A DNA stretch of 64,000 bases. It comes from Bacillota bacterium (GTDB lineage Bacteria > Bacillota > Bacilli > Paenibacillales > Paenibacillaceae). The translations under genes were made by a program, and so were the position numbers. Shown piece after piece: positions 53,912 through 63,532 of this stretch. The notes beneath the pieces were generated by a model. That model saw only the letters and a list, made by a program, of their open reading frames with translations. It was not told where the DNA came from and searched no databases. Positions within the stretch are counted from its first letter, which is position 1. Each line of letters opens with the position of its first letter. Where the stretch lies: assembly GCA_023391635.1 (NCBI GenBank), contig JAEWAQ010000061.1:1-64000 (forward strand). The letters run 5' to 3'.

Positions 53912-55609
53912 ATGGCTAGAAAAACGACGAGCATTGCGGTCGTTCTCGTATTGCTGGTTACGATGGTTCTGCTGGCAGCTTGCAGCGGGAAAAATGAGGG
54001 ATCCCAGGCTTCGCAGACGACACCGCCGTCTGCCGGTCAGTCAACGGCTCCGGCTTCATCGGCAGCCGAAAGCCCGGACCCGCTGGGGAAATACGCCGAG
54101 CCGATCACGGTGACGGAAGTTCTCGGCTTCAACCCTCCTCAGGATGCCAAGACGCCGCAGGGGCTGACGCCGGACAAGAACGGTTATGTCGCCAAGCTGA
54201 AGGAAATGCTGAACATCGATCTCAAATATTTGTGGACGGTGCCAACCGATCAATTTGACCAGAAGTTCGCGCTCGCAGTCTCTTCGGGCGAATTGCCCGA
54301 CATCATGCAAGTGAAGCTGCTCGACTTCGAGAACTTCCGGCAGCAGGGTCAATTGGCTGACCTGACCGAAGCTTATGAGAAGTATGCTTCGCCTACGTTG
54401 AAGAAATATATGGAGTCCGACGGAGGCAGAACGCTCAAGATGTTCACATACGAAGGCAAACTGCTGGGATTGCCCGGGTATGAGGACCCGTTTATGTCGA
54501 CGCAGATTTTGTGGATCCGCACCGATTGGCTGAACAACCTCGGGCTTCAGCCGCCGACGACGCTGGAAGAACTGGAGAAAGTCGCGGAAGCATTCGTGAA
54601 GCAAGACCCGGACGGGAACAAGAAGGATGATACTTACGGCATTGCCATGAACAAGGACTTGGTTACCTGGGGCTTCGATGCCAGAGGCTTGTTCTACACG
54701 ATGGGCGCCTACCCGAAGGCATGGACCAAGGGCACCGACGGCAGCCTGATCCCGGGTGAAATCCAGCCGGAGACGAAAGTCGCGCTGGAGAAGCTGAACG
54801 AATGGTACAAGAAGGGCATTCTGGACAAAGAATTTGCTTTCAAGGATATTAATAAAGCTGTTGAGGATGTCGTTGCGGGCAAAGTCGGCATCGCGTTCGG
54901 AGAATGGTGGTATCCGGAGTGGCCGCTTAACTTGAATAAGGACAAAGACCCGAAGGCTGAATGGAAGGCCTATCCGCTGCCTTCTTATAACGGCAAACCG
55001 GGCTTGTCTCTTGTGCCGGGTATGCGTCTGCTCGATGTGGCGGTCGCGAATAAGGATTTCAAACATCCGGAAGCGCTTGTCAAAATGGCGAATTTCTATC
55101 ATGAATTAGCGTTGCCGAAATACGTGGACGAGAATAAGCCGGAGAACGGATATGTGTATACGTGGTACCAGCCAAGGTTGTACAATCCGCTCAACATCGA
55201 CGACATTTACACCCAGATCAACGCTGCCCTCAAGGCGAATCAGGACACCATCGAATCGGATAACCCGGAAGTGCCGCCGTTATTCGACAAAGCCAAGGCA
55301 TTCCTGGCTGGCGATATGACGAATTGGGGAGCGTATAACAGTCGTGTGTCGCAAGACGGCGGCTGGGGACTCACACGCAAGATCAAGGAAGAGAAGAAAT
55401 TCGTCTACAACGAATTTGCGGGTACACCGACGCAAACACAGGTAGAACGGGGCAGTTCGCTGGATAAGTTGACGGACGAGACTTTCCTCAAGATTATTCT
55501 GGGCTCTGCGGGCAGCGCCGATTTTGATAGTTATGCAGCGAGTTGGAAGAAGCTTGGCGGGGACGACATTACGAAGGAAGTCAATGCCTGGTATAAGGAA
55601 CGGCAATAA
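53912..55609 (+). CDS. sugar-binding lipoprotein (fourth importer)
   Basis: A 565-residue solute-binding protein. GGGGGAGA at 53900 serves the ATG at 53912; the frame is open from 53831 but that start lies inside the promoter. The lipobox is LAAC with Cys24. The loop DPDGNKKDDTYGI matches those of the first two binding proteins. Here the binding protein comes first and the two permeases follow, separated by a terminator-like hairpin that would keep binding protein in excess. Confidence 0.93.
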   Translation: MARKTTSIAVVLVLLVTMVLLAACSGKNEGSQASQTTPPSAGQSTAPASSAAESPDPLGKYAEPITVTEVLGFNPPQDAKTPQGLTPDKNGYVAKLKEMLNIDLKYLWTVPTDQFDQKFALAVSSGELPDIMQVKLLDFENFRQQGQLADLTEAYEKYASPTLKKYMESDGGRTLKMFTYEGKLLGLPGYEDPFMSTQILWIRTDWLNNLGLQPPTTLEELEKVAEAFVKQDPDGNKKDDTYGIAMNKDLVTWGFDARGLFYTMGAYPKAWTKGTDGSLIPGEIQPETKVALEKLNEWYKKGILDKEFAFKDINKAVEDVVAGKVGIAFGEWWYPEWPLNLNKDKDPKAEWKAYPLPSYNGKPGLSLVPGMRLLDVAVANKDFKHPEALVKMANFYHELALPKYVDENKPENGYVYTWYQPRLYNPLNIDDIYTQINAALKANQDTIESDNPEVPPLFDKAKAFLAGDMTNWGAYNSRVSQDGGWGLTRKIKEEKKFVYNEFAGTPTQTQVERGSSLDKLTDETFLKIILGSAGSADFDSYAASWKKLGGDDITKEVNAWYKERQ

Positions 55610-55630
55610 GTAATCGCTGATAGAGGTTGA

Positions 55631-55660
55631 AGAGGGGGACGGCAAACTCGCTCCCCCTCT
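55631..55660 (+). terminator. hairpin between binding protein and permease genes
   Basis: AGAGGGGGA at 55631-55639 pairs perfectly with TCCCCCTCT at 55652-55660, followed by TTTGCC. Probably a partial terminator within the operon. Confidence 0.65.
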
Positions 55661-55732
55661 TTGCCGCTTTATGAGACACTGGCACAACAAGTTGCGAATT
55701 CGCTAGGTTGTTGAAAGGAGGCTGCATGCCTC

Positions 55733-56641
55733 ATGTTGGAGAGACGACAACCCGGGTGGTTCAGGCGGGAGCTGCCGCTTCACCTGCTGCTCATTCCGGG
55801 CGTGCTTGTCACATTGGTTTATCATTATGGACCGACCCTGGGCATTGTGATGGCTTTTCAGAAGTTTCAACCGCTGCTCGGCTTCTTCAAGTCCAGTTGG
55901 GTGGGAATGCGCAATTTCGATTACATTTTCCACTTGCCGGGCTTTCACCAGATTCTGCTGAATACGTTCGTCATCTCGTTGTTGAAAATCGTGTTTGGAC
56001 TGGCGATTCCGCTGCTGATGGCTCTTATGCTCAACGAGGTTCGCAAAATGTGGTTTCAACGCCTCATTCAGACGAGTATCTTCCTGCCCTTCTTCCTTTC
56101 CTGGACCGTGCTGGGCGGCGTTATGTTCGAGATCTTCTCGCTGAACGGTCCCATCAACGGCATGTTGTCTTCGCTCGGAATGGATCAAATTCTGTTCTTC
56201 GGGAGCAATAGTTGGTTCCGGGGCATTCTGGTCGGTTCCGACGTGTGGAAAGGTATGGGCTACAACATGATCATCTTTCTCGCTGCCATTGTAGGCATTA
56301 ATCCGAATCTGTATGAAGCTGCGGAAGTAGACGGCGCAGGCAGATGGAAGATGACTCTGCATATTACGCTGCCCGGCATGGCTCCGATCATCGTGCTGCT
56401 ATGTACGCTTAGCATCGGCAATATTCTGAATGCGGGATTCGAGCAAATTCTGCTTATGTATAATCCGATTGTCTACGAGGGTTCGGATGTTATCGATACC
56501 TTTGTCTATCGGCTCGGGTTGTTTGACCGGCAATACGGACCTGCTGCAGCGGTCGGATTGTTCAAATCCGTCATCTCGCTCGTGTTGGTCGCCACATCGT
56601 ATGCGATGGCCTATCGTTTCAGCAGATATCGCATTTTCTAG
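55733..56641 (+). CDS. ABC sugar permease, LplB-like (fourth importer)
   Basis: A 302-residue membrane subunit with about six segments and the EAA loop EAAEVDGAGRWKMTL. AAAGGAGG lies 11 bases before the ATG. It ends 23 bases before the next permease. Confidence 0.92.
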   Translation: MLERRQPGWFRRELPLHLLLIPGVLVTLVYHYGPTLGIVMAFQKFQPLLGFFKSSWVGMRNFDYIFHLPGFHQILLNTFVISLLKIVFGLAIPLLMALMLNEVRKMWFQRLIQTSIFLPFFLSWTVLGGVMFEIFSLNGPINGMLSSLGMDQILFFGSNSWFRGILVGSDVWKGMGYNMIIFLAAIVGINPNLYEAAEVDGAGRWKMTLHITLPGMAPIIVLLCTLSIGNILNAGFEQILLMYNPIVYEGSDVIDTFVYRLGLFDRQYGPAAAVGLFKSVISLVLVATSYAMAYRFSRYRIF

Positions 56642-56664
56642 CATGATGAGAGAGGGGCACCTAC

Positions 56665-57549
56665 ATGCATTACAGAGAATCGCTCAGCAGAAGAACGTTC
56701 CTGGTCGCGAATGCCGCCATCCTGGCCGTCATTACGCTGATGGGCATTCTGCCATTCGTATCCCTGCTTTCCGTATCGCTTAGTTCGAATACGTATGCGA
56801 TGGCGGGTGAAGTAACGCTGTGGCCCAAGGGATTCACGTGGAATGCTTACCGTTATTTGGGGCAGAATACGGCGTTCTTTCAATCGTTATGGGTTTCCGT
56901 ACAGCGGGTGGCGGTCGGAACGTTGATCAATATGATATTGGTTGTTATAACCGCATATCCGTTGTCGAAGGAGAATGCCAGCTTTCGGTTCCGTACCGTT
57001 TATGTCTGGTACTTCGCGATTACGATGTTTTTCGGGGGCGGTCTTATTCCGACCTACATCGTCGTGAAGGAAACCGGCATCATGGACTCCATTTGGGCGC
57101 TGGTACTGCCGGGCGCGCTTAATGTGTGGTTCACCGTTATGCTGCTGAACTTTTTCCGGGGCGTGCCCAAGGATATGGAAGAAGCGGCCGTTATTGACGG
57201 AGCGGGGCATTTCACGCTGATTTGGCGTGTCTATTTGCCAGTATCGCTCCCAGCGATTGCGACCATTGTTTTATTTACGCTTGTGAACCATTGGAATGCA
57301 TGGTTTGACGGCATTCTGTATATGAATTCTCCCTCGAACTATCCGCTGCAATCGTATCTGTCAACGTTGATAACGGCTATTAACGTGCAGATCATTTCGG
57401 CGGACAGCTTGTCCTTGCTCCAGAACCTGGGTGAGAAGACGCTGCGAACCGCCCAGATCTTCATGGGCGCGTTGCCGATCATGATTGTCTATCCGTTCTT
57501 GCAAAAGTATTTTGTGAAGGGGATCGTGGTCGGAAGTGTCAAGGAATGA
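56665..57549 (+). CDS. ABC sugar permease, YtcP-like (fourth importer)
   Basis: A 294-residue partner permease with the EAA loop EAAVIDGAGHFTLIW and the tail KYFVKGIVVGSVKE. AGAGGGG precedes the ATG. Its end overlaps or abuts the DUF4832 gene. Confidence 0.92.
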   Translation: MHYRESLSRRTFLVANAAILAVITLMGILPFVSLLSVSLSSNTYAMAGEVTLWPKGFTWNAYRYLGQNTAFFQSLWVSVQRVAVGTLINMILVVITAYPLSKENASFRFRTVYVWYFAITMFFGGGLIPTYIVVKETGIMDSIWALVLPGALNVWFTVMLLNFFRGVPKDMEEAAVIDGAGHFTLIWRVYLPVSLPAIATIVLFTLVNHWNAWFDGILYMNSPSNYPLQSYLSTLITAINVQIISADSLSLLQNLGEKTLRTAQIFMGALPIMIVYPFLQKYFVKGIVVGSVKE

Positions 57550-57550
57550 G

Positions 57551-58975
57551 GTGGAAGAGCAGCCGCGAATGAAGACGGTCATGCCATTGGAGGACACCGA
57601 CAGCTTCCTGCGCAATCCCGCCATGGGTTGGGCGGTGTACGTCGATGCGTTCGAGAAGCCGTTTCCCGATGCTGACTTGTACTGGGAGGAGCAGGACCCG
57701 AATGTGCGGTGGGCCAGCATCCTGTATGTCCGGGTGCCGTGGTCACAGTTGGAGCCGGAGGAAGGCAGCTATGCCTGGCGGGAGGATGCGAATTATCGGC
57801 AGCTCACCCGGATGGCGCTGGAGCGGGGATTGAAGCTGGCTTTTCGTGTATACGTCGACAGCAAGGATGCTTATCGGCAAGCAACGCCGCAATATGTGTT
57901 CGAAGCGGGGGCGAAGGGGTATGTGAATGGCGGCGTAGGCGGAGGAAGTTCCGAACGGCCGCTGTTCCTCACACCTTATGTTCACGATACTGTATTTCAG
58001 GATAAGTTCTCGCGATTTGTTCGCGCATTCGCTGCCGAGTATGACGATCCCGGCCGGGTTGATTTCATCGACGGCCAAGGGCTCGGTTGGTGGGGAGAAA
58101 TGCACAATGTTCGCGGGGTATGGGGCGCGCGGAGACGGCAGGTGTTCGAGTGGATCGTGAATTTATATAGCCGTTGCTTTCGCCGTGTATTGCTTGGCGA
58201 GCAGTATGGCCGGGGAGCGTTCAGCTATCGGCTGCAGGATTGGGCGTTGCGGGAAAGGGGCTATATGATTCGCCGCGACAGCTTCGGCAGTCCGATCTGG
58301 CTGAAGCCTGTCGACAAGCGGCAGATCCTCCGGCATTGGCCCGCCGTTCCCGTGTTTGCGGAGAATTGCTACCATACGTTTGCGGGTCGCCCCGAGTGGT
58401 ATCAAGGCGATGGGTTCGGTACGCTTCGGGCGATGATGGAGCGCGTGATTCGGGATGCCAAGGAACTGCACGCCAATACGCTGGACCTTCGCAATCCCGG
58501 GGATGCGGCGCAATGGATGGCCGAGGCGCCGGATTTGGTGCGTCATTTCGCCTTGTACTGCGGGTATCGGTTTGTCTTGACGCGCGTGACGTATCCCGAG
58601 GTTGTGAGGCCGGACGGCACTTGCACGGTGAATCATGCGTGGAAGAACGAGGGATTCGGGAAGCTGCCGAACCATTTGGCGAATTGGGACGGCAAGTATA
58701 AGGTGGCCTTCGCGCTGTTGGACCGGGAGAGCGGCCGGTTGATGTGCGCAACGGCGGATAAGAATGCGGAGCCTGCGGACTGGCTGTATGGGGCGGAGTA
58801 TGCCTGCAAGATGGAGATGACCGTTCAAGATGTTCCGGCGGGCGTCTATGATCTGGCGGTGGGCATCGTAAATACGTTAGCCGGCGGCGACCCGGAGATC
58901 CGCCTGGCGATTTGCAACAGGACAATAGAACAGAATTGGTATGTCATCGGCAATGTTCAAGTCATAAATTATTAA
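57551..58975 (+). CDS. DUF4832-type glycosidase-like protein
   Basis: About 474 residues from GTG 57551, which has AAGGA five bases upstream; GTG 57536 inside the permease gene and ATG 57569 are alternatives. The N-terminal TIM-barrel-like part has the NPAMGWAVYVDAF opening and LYVRVPWSQLEPEEGSYAW, typical of retaining glycosidase barrels; the C-terminal DUF4832 part is beta-rich (VNHAWKNEGFGKLP, VPAGVYDLAVGI). No signal peptide. As the last gene of the importer operon it is likely to split the imported sugar. No activity is established for it here. Confidence 0.78.
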   Translation: MEEQPRMKTVMPLEDTDSFLRNPAMGWAVYVDAFEKPFPDADLYWEEQDPNVRWASILYVRVPWSQLEPEEGSYAWREDANYRQLTRMALERGLKLAFRVYVDSKDAYRQATPQYVFEAGAKGYVNGGVGGGSSERPLFLTPYVHDTVFQDKFSRFVRAFAAEYDDPGRVDFIDGQGLGWWGEMHNVRGVWGARRRQVFEWIVNLYSRCFRRVLLGEQYGRGAFSYRLQDWALRERGYMIRRDSFGSPIWLKPVDKRQILRHWPAVPVFAENCYHTFAGRPEWYQGDGFGTLRAMMERVIRDAKELHANTLDLRNPGDAAQWMAEAPDLVRHFALYCGYRFVLTRVTYPEVVRPDGTCTVNHAWKNEGFGKLPNHLANWDGKYKVAFALLDRESGRLMCATADKNAEPADWLYGAEYACKMEMTVQDVPAGVYDLAVGIVNTLAGGDPEIRLAICNRTIEQNWYVIGNVQVINY

Positions 58976-59116
58976 GTAAATCGGTCTCATCCGCTGATAG
59001 TTATTCCAAGCCCGACGCCGCCTTAGGTGGCCCCTTGCTCCATCGATCACATCAGCCCTGCAGGCGTTCCTTGATCATTATTTATATGCCGCAATAATGT
59101 GTAGTCTTGCATAGGC

Positions 59117-59163
59117 AATCCCGGAACGATCGCGATGGCGGTCGGCTCCGGGATTTTATTTTG
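59117..59163 (+). terminator. rho-independent terminator
   Basis: AATCCCGGA at 59117-59125 pairs with TCCGGGATT at 59147-59155, followed by TTATTTTGG. It ends the fourth importer operon. Confidence 0.8.
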
Positions 59164-59202
59164 GCTGTGTTTAGTTAGATCATAGTTAAGGGGAGTAGTA
59201 TT

Positions 59203-59430
59203 CCCAACCAAACCGGGTAATCGCGTCCCACGCGGTCTCCAAGCGCCGCATTACCCAACCAAACCGGGTAATCGCGTCCCTTGTGGTCTCCAAGCGCCGA
59301 ATTACCCAACCAAACCGGGCAATTACGTTCCGCGTGGTCTCCAAGCGCCGCATTACCCAACCAAACCGGGCAATTACGTTCCGCGTGGGCTCCAAGCGCC
59401 GAATTACCCAACCAAACCGGGTAATTCCGT
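59203..59430. repeat. 51-base tandem repeat, four full copies and a partial fifth
   Basis: CCCAACCAAACCGGG starts at 59203, 59254, 59305, 59356 and 59407, exactly 51 bases apart. Each unit contains a possible hairpin ATTACCC / GGGTAAT across the unit border; where this reads GGGCAAT the minus-strand RNA can still pair through G-U. The second half of the unit varies more (CGCGTCCCACGCG, ACGTTCCGCGT). Units alternate between CGCCGCATTA and CGCCGAATTA ends. As 51 is a multiple of three, reading frames stay open, but no ribosome site suggests a protein. Confidence 0.88.
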
Positions 59431-59596
59431 CATAATAGGGACACGGTACATTTTAAGCAATGATCTGGAATACAACCTTCATTTTTTACTTTACCCTGGA
59501 GTTGCTCCATGGTTTACAATGGGAGGCAGATCGGCATTCCTTACGGATTCTAAAGCTGTTCTTGACGGACTGGGCCATAGGAAGGGGAGCAAGTGC

Positions 59597-61021
59597 ATGG
59601 CGGTTTGGAGAAGGTCGGCAGCTTCCATACGCAAAGCCTTTCGATTTGCCGGTGCAGGATTGACAGCAGGACAGAAGTGGCGATTGGCGCTCCCCGGACC
59701 GATCTTGTCGGTCGGCGGCGTGCTCATTCACAATGTGTTCATCAAATACTACACGGACATGATTGGCCTCAGCCCCCGATACATGGCCTGGGTGTATATC
59801 ATCTACAATATTTGGAACGCCGTGAACGACCCGATGATCGGCGTCTGGATCGACAGGATGAGACATCGCCCAAGGCGCGGCAAGTATGTGTATGTAATGC
59901 GGGTGACGGTGCCGTTCATGATCGTCTCATCCTTCCTGATGATATTGTCAAGCCCGTCATGGGACGATTGGATGATCTTCCTTCTGTACACCGTAGAGTT
60001 ATTCATCTATGACACGGCTGCAACCGCTTACGGAATTGCCTATCAATCTTATGTATTGGTTGCCGCTCCGACGACGGAGGAACGCGTCGATGTCAATATC
60101 ATGCAAAACTATGTCTCCCAGGTCATGTCATTCCTCATTACGATGATTCCGACGTTGCTGCTTGTCGGCGACGGCAAGCGGGAGGTGATTATTCCGGTGT
60201 TCACCGGGATCATTCTGGCGGAGTCGGTCTTCTTCAGCCTGGCGCTCAGAGGATTGCGGGATGATGCGCAATTGTACGAATCGTTGGAGAAGCAGCACGG
60301 AGACCGCAAAAGCATCTGGAAAGAATCTTGGCCGATCATCAAATCCCGTCCGTTCGTCGGGTATGTTCTCTTTTCGATTCTCGCCATCGGGCCTGCAAGT
60401 TTTTATTTCACGCCCTATCTGTACTACATCGACGATGTTATTCGGGCAAGCGGCGTCCAAGCGACGATCGTGGATGTCGGTTCGCATCTGATCGCCCTTG
60501 CTTGCTTGCCGTTCGTCGGCTCGTTCGTCAAGCGGAAAGGCACGAAGATCAGCTACTATTGGGGACTCGCGACCGCCTTGCTCGGCTACGGCGGCGTCTT
60601 CTTCGCCGACAATATATGGACGGCGGCCGCTTCATACGTCATGATCGTGTTTACCGTCAATTATTTGCGTACGATGATGGCGCCCATGGGCGCTTTGATC
60701 ATCGATAACGATGAGCGGGCAACCGGCGTGAGGAAGACGGGATTGTTCAACGGTCTGTTCTCACTGTTTATCGTGGCGTTCTCCAGCCTGCAGACGGTTG
60801 TCTTCATGCAGGTGATCGATGTTTTCGGTTATGACGGCATGGCTTCCGTTCAATCGGATTCGGCCGTATTCGGCATCCGGGTCGCAACAGGACTGATCCC
60901 GCTTGCAGCCTTGTTCCTTGGCCTGATTCCGATGGCGATTTATCCGTTCAACAAACGGCAGGAAGATGAGATCTCCGCATTCAGCAACGCAGCCAGAAGA
61001 GGAGGGACGACTCTTGAATGA
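59597..61021 (+). CDS. MFS sugar symporter, GPH type
   Basis: A 474-residue secondary transporter of the glycoside-pentoside-hexuronide:cation symporter family. The signature NDPMIGVWIDRMRHRPRRGK lies near residue 75; about twelve membrane segments follow. The frame is open from 59519, but AGGAAGGGGAG before ATG 59597 decides the start. It gives a non-ABC uptake route and overlaps the MerR gene by eight bases. Confidence 0.88.
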   Translation: MAVWRRSAASIRKAFRFAGAGLTAGQKWRLALPGPILSVGGVLIHNVFIKYYTDMIGLSPRYMAWVYIIYNIWNAVNDPMIGVWIDRMRHRPRRGKYVYVMRVTVPFMIVSSFLMILSSPSWDDWMIFLLYTVELFIYDTAATAYGIAYQSYVLVAAPTTEERVDVNIMQNYVSQVMSFLITMIPTLLLVGDGKREVIIPVFTGIILAESVFFSLALRGLRDDAQLYESLEKQHGDRKSIWKESWPIIKSRPFVGYVLFSILAIGPASFYFTPYLYYIDDVIRASGVQATIVDVGSHLIALACLPFVGSFVKRKGTKISYYWGLATALLGYGGVFFADNIWTAAASYVMIVFTVNYLRTMMAPMGALIIDNDERATGVRKTGLFNGLFSLFIVAFSSLQTVVFMQVIDVFGYDGMASVQSDSAVFGIRVATGLIPLAALFLGLIPMAIYPFNKRQEDEISAFSNAARRGGTTLE

Positions 61022-61844
61022 CACCAAGTTGAAGCTGAAGTTCACGATCGGCGAAGTTTCCAAAATATTGGACATCCCGATCGATACGCTGCGGTATTAC
61101 GACAAAATTGGGCTACTGCCGCCCCGTGAGCGGGAATCGAACGGTTATCGTTATTACGATCTCGAGCAGTTTGACGCCTTGTTCACGATTCGCATGCTCC
61201 GGGCGATGGATGTATCGATCGAGCGAATTTCAGCACTTCTGAAGGAAGACAATCTGCAGGAGTTGGAGAGGCTGCTTTCCGCCAAGCAGACCGACATTCA
61301 TCGCGAACTTTCATATTTGCACCATCTTGCCATGAAGCTTGATGCGTTCAAACAACAGATGGCGAGATTTAACAGCGAGGATGTCATCGAGCTGGTGAAT
61401 GCACCGCCGTGCTGGGTGCTGCTGACCGATTCGATTATGGAAAGCGGGGACCGCAAGCTGGGCAGCCGGGTTCAACAACAGGTGCGCAATATTACGACAC
61501 ATCAGGAATGGATCGCCTTCTGCCACGTCATCTCGATCGTGTCGAAGGACAACGTGGAGACCGGTCAATACCACAGCTATTTGCATAACGGCATATTGTC
61601 GACCATTCCGATGGATGAGTCGCCTGGCTCCTTCCAGAAGCGGGAAGCGAGATATTGCGCCAGGAAATATGCCATGATCGGCCGCGACCGCTACAGTGAA
61701 ATCGACGAGCATTACGAGCGGATCAAGCAATTCATTCACAAGCGCAGCCTTCGGATCGCAGGCGATTCGCTTGAAGTCAATCTATACAACCAGTACAACC
61801 AACATTATATAGAAATTAATATACCGGTTGAAGAAAGCGAATAA
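61014..61844 (+). CDS. MerR-family transcriptional regulator
   Basis: A 276-residue regulator. The N-terminal winged helix has FTIGEVSKILDIPIDTLRYYDKIGLL and NGYRYYDLEQF, followed by a coiled dimerisation helix (about 80-118) and a C-terminal domain resembling GyrI/BmrR ligand-binding parts. The start is TTG 61014 with GGAGG at 61001-61005, overlapping the transporter stop. It may sense the transported compound. Confidence 0.88.
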   Translation: MNDTKLKLKFTIGEVSKILDIPIDTLRYYDKIGLLPPRERESNGYRYYDLEQFDALFTIRMLRAMDVSIERISALLKEDNLQELERLLSAKQTDIHRELSYLHHLAMKLDAFKQQMARFNSEDVIELVNAPPCWVLLTDSIMESGDRKLGSRVQQQVRNITTHQEWIAFCHVISIVSKDNVETGQYHSYLHNGILSTIPMDESPGSFQKREARYCARKYAMIGRDRYSEIDEHYERIKQFIHKRSLRIAGDSLEVNLYNQYNQHYIEINIPVEESE

Positions 61845-61858
61845 GGGAGAGAAGAAAA

Positions 61859-63346
61859 ATGAAAAAACTGATGGCAGACGGGCAACGGTTGGTCAATGAA
61901 GACGGGTCCCAAGTGATTCTGAACGGCATCAATCTGGTGTGCAAGGATAAGTCGAAGGGGTACGTGCACCCTTGCGACGAGAGCCTATTCGCTTGGTTTC
62001 GAGGACAGGGCTTCAACGTCATCCGGCTGGGCCTGATCTGGGACGGCGTGGAACCGGAACCGGGCGTGTACGATGATCAGTATTTGGCGAGGATCAAGCA
62101 ACAGGCCGACTGGGCGGCCAGGCACGGCATCTATGTGTTCCTGGATATGCACCAGGACTTGTACAGCCTGCTGTACGGAGACGGAGCGCCGCCATGGGCG
62201 ACGATAACGGATGGCCTGCCTCATGTCGAAGGGCCGATGTGGAGCGACGCCTACCTGATTAGCCCGGCTGTAGGCCGCGCACTCGATCACTTCTGGCGGA
62301 ATTCCCCTGCATCCGACGGGATTGGTTTGCAGGATCATTACGCATCGATGTGGCAGCATGTCTCGCGGTTCTTTGCGGACTGCCCGAACTTGATCGGCTA
62401 CGACATTATGAATGAGCCATATCCGGGATCCGGCGGGGAAGAAGTGTTCGGCGCCATCATCGCCGCTTACGCCCAGCGTGTCTTGGGGTTGGCTGAAGCA
62501 GATGCGGAGTCGCTTGCCAGTCTGTGGTTTGACGAGGAGAAGAAGCAGGAAGTTCTTGCAGGCATGGCGGATATGGAAGTTTATGGTATGCTTGCGGAGA
62601 GCGCCAAGTCGGCTTCACAGGCGTTCGAGCGCGAAGTGCTCTCTCCATTCTACGACAAGATGGGGACAGCGATTCGCCGGGTGGACCCGGATCGCTTCCT
62701 GATGCTGGAGACGAGCTATTTCGCCAACATGGGCATCGAATCCGGCGTGGAGCTCGCCCGGGATGCGGCAACCGGAAGTGCGGACCGCCGGCAAGTGTAC
62801 GCGCCTCACGGCTATGACTTGGTGGTCGATACGGAGCATTACGAAATCTATAATCAGGATCGTATCGATCTGATCTTCGCTGCCCATCGCAGAGTCCAGG
62901 AACGGCTCCATGTGCCTGTGCTCGTCGGGGAATGGGGAGCGTTCACGGATCATCCGGCGACATTCGAACTGACGAAGGAGATTCTCGCCATCTTCGAGCA
63001 ATACTTGTGGAGCAACACCTACTGGTGCTGGGTCGACGGACATCGGCAAACGCCGTATGCGGCAGCGCTGAACCGGGCGTATCCGCAAGCGACGAGCGGC
63101 AAGCTTGTCGAATACCGATATGAACGCGAGAAGGGCATCTTCCGCATGGTCTATGAGCCGGCCGGCCATGAGGAGTCATGGATCTATCATCCTCACGCCG
63201 CTCGACTCGCCGCCGAGATGGTGGCCATCGACGGCACATCTGCCTGTCAGATCGAGATTCGGCCGTTTCCGGACGCGGAAGGCGGCATCGTGGCCATTCG
63301 CGCGCCGCAAGGCAGCGGGTCTGTCATTGTGACGATCCGGGAGTAA
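61859..63346 (+). CDS. GH5 endoglycoceramidase-like hydrolase, cytosolic
   Basis: A 495-residue clan A glycosidase. The opening GINLVCKDK and FNVIRLGLIWDGVEPEPGVYD, then FLDMHQDLYS, IMNEPYPG (acid/base Glu186) and LVGEWGAF (nucleophile Glu358) are those of endoglycosylceramidase-type GH5 enzymes. A C-terminal beta domain follows. There is no signal peptide, whereas characterised enzymes that cut glycolipids are mostly exported, so the natural substrate may be a small imported beta-glycoside brought in by the symporter upstream. The start has AGGGAGAGAAG upstream, 14 bases after the MerR stop. Confidence 0.87.
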   Translation: MKKLMADGQRLVNEDGSQVILNGINLVCKDKSKGYVHPCDESLFAWFRGQGFNVIRLGLIWDGVEPEPGVYDDQYLARIKQQADWAARHGIYVFLDMHQDLYSLLYGDGAPPWATITDGLPHVEGPMWSDAYLISPAVGRALDHFWRNSPASDGIGLQDHYASMWQHVSRFFADCPNLIGYDIMNEPYPGSGGEEVFGAIIAAYAQRVLGLAEADAESLASLWFDEEKKQEVLAGMADMEVYGMLAESAKSASQAFEREVLSPFYDKMGTAIRRVDPDRFLMLETSYFANMGIESGVELARDAATGSADRRQVYAPHGYDLVVDTEHYEIYNQDRIDLIFAAHRRVQERLHVPVLVGEWGAFTDHPATFELTKEILAIFEQYLWSNTYWCWVDGHRQTPYAAALNRAYPQATSGKLVEYRYEREKGIFRMVYEPAGHEESWIYHPHAARLAAEMVAIDGTSACQIEIRPFPDAEGGIVAIRAPQGSGSVIVTIRE

Positions 63347-63532
63347 GCCTGACGATGACTTCTATCCGGAGCGCGCCTCCAGTCGGGCAGATTCGGGGAT
63401 TGACGGTCGAGGGCAACGGCTCGCTGTTCAGATTTACAGCCTGTGCGAACGCGGAACTAGAAGGAAATTCGTTCGAAGATGGAGAAAGCTATCAATCAGA
63501 ACAAGAAAGAAATCAGGAGGTGCAGCAACCGG

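Larger units (their letters stand above)
58976..59596. other. intergenic region with terminator and tandem repeat
   Basis: The stretch holds the terminator at 59117 and the 51-base tandem repeat at 59203-59430. Nothing else recognisable is seen; the segment 59431-59596 presumably carries the promoter of the MFS gene. Confidence 0.6.

Noticed and set aside
59175..59411. Minus-strand repeat protein with 17-residue units
   Set aside because: Open only because 51 is a multiple of three; no ribosome site or start context, and all frames stay open.
59203..59430. CRISPR array
   Set aside because: The units are contiguous, with variation spread over part of each unit rather than unique spacers, and no cas genes are near.
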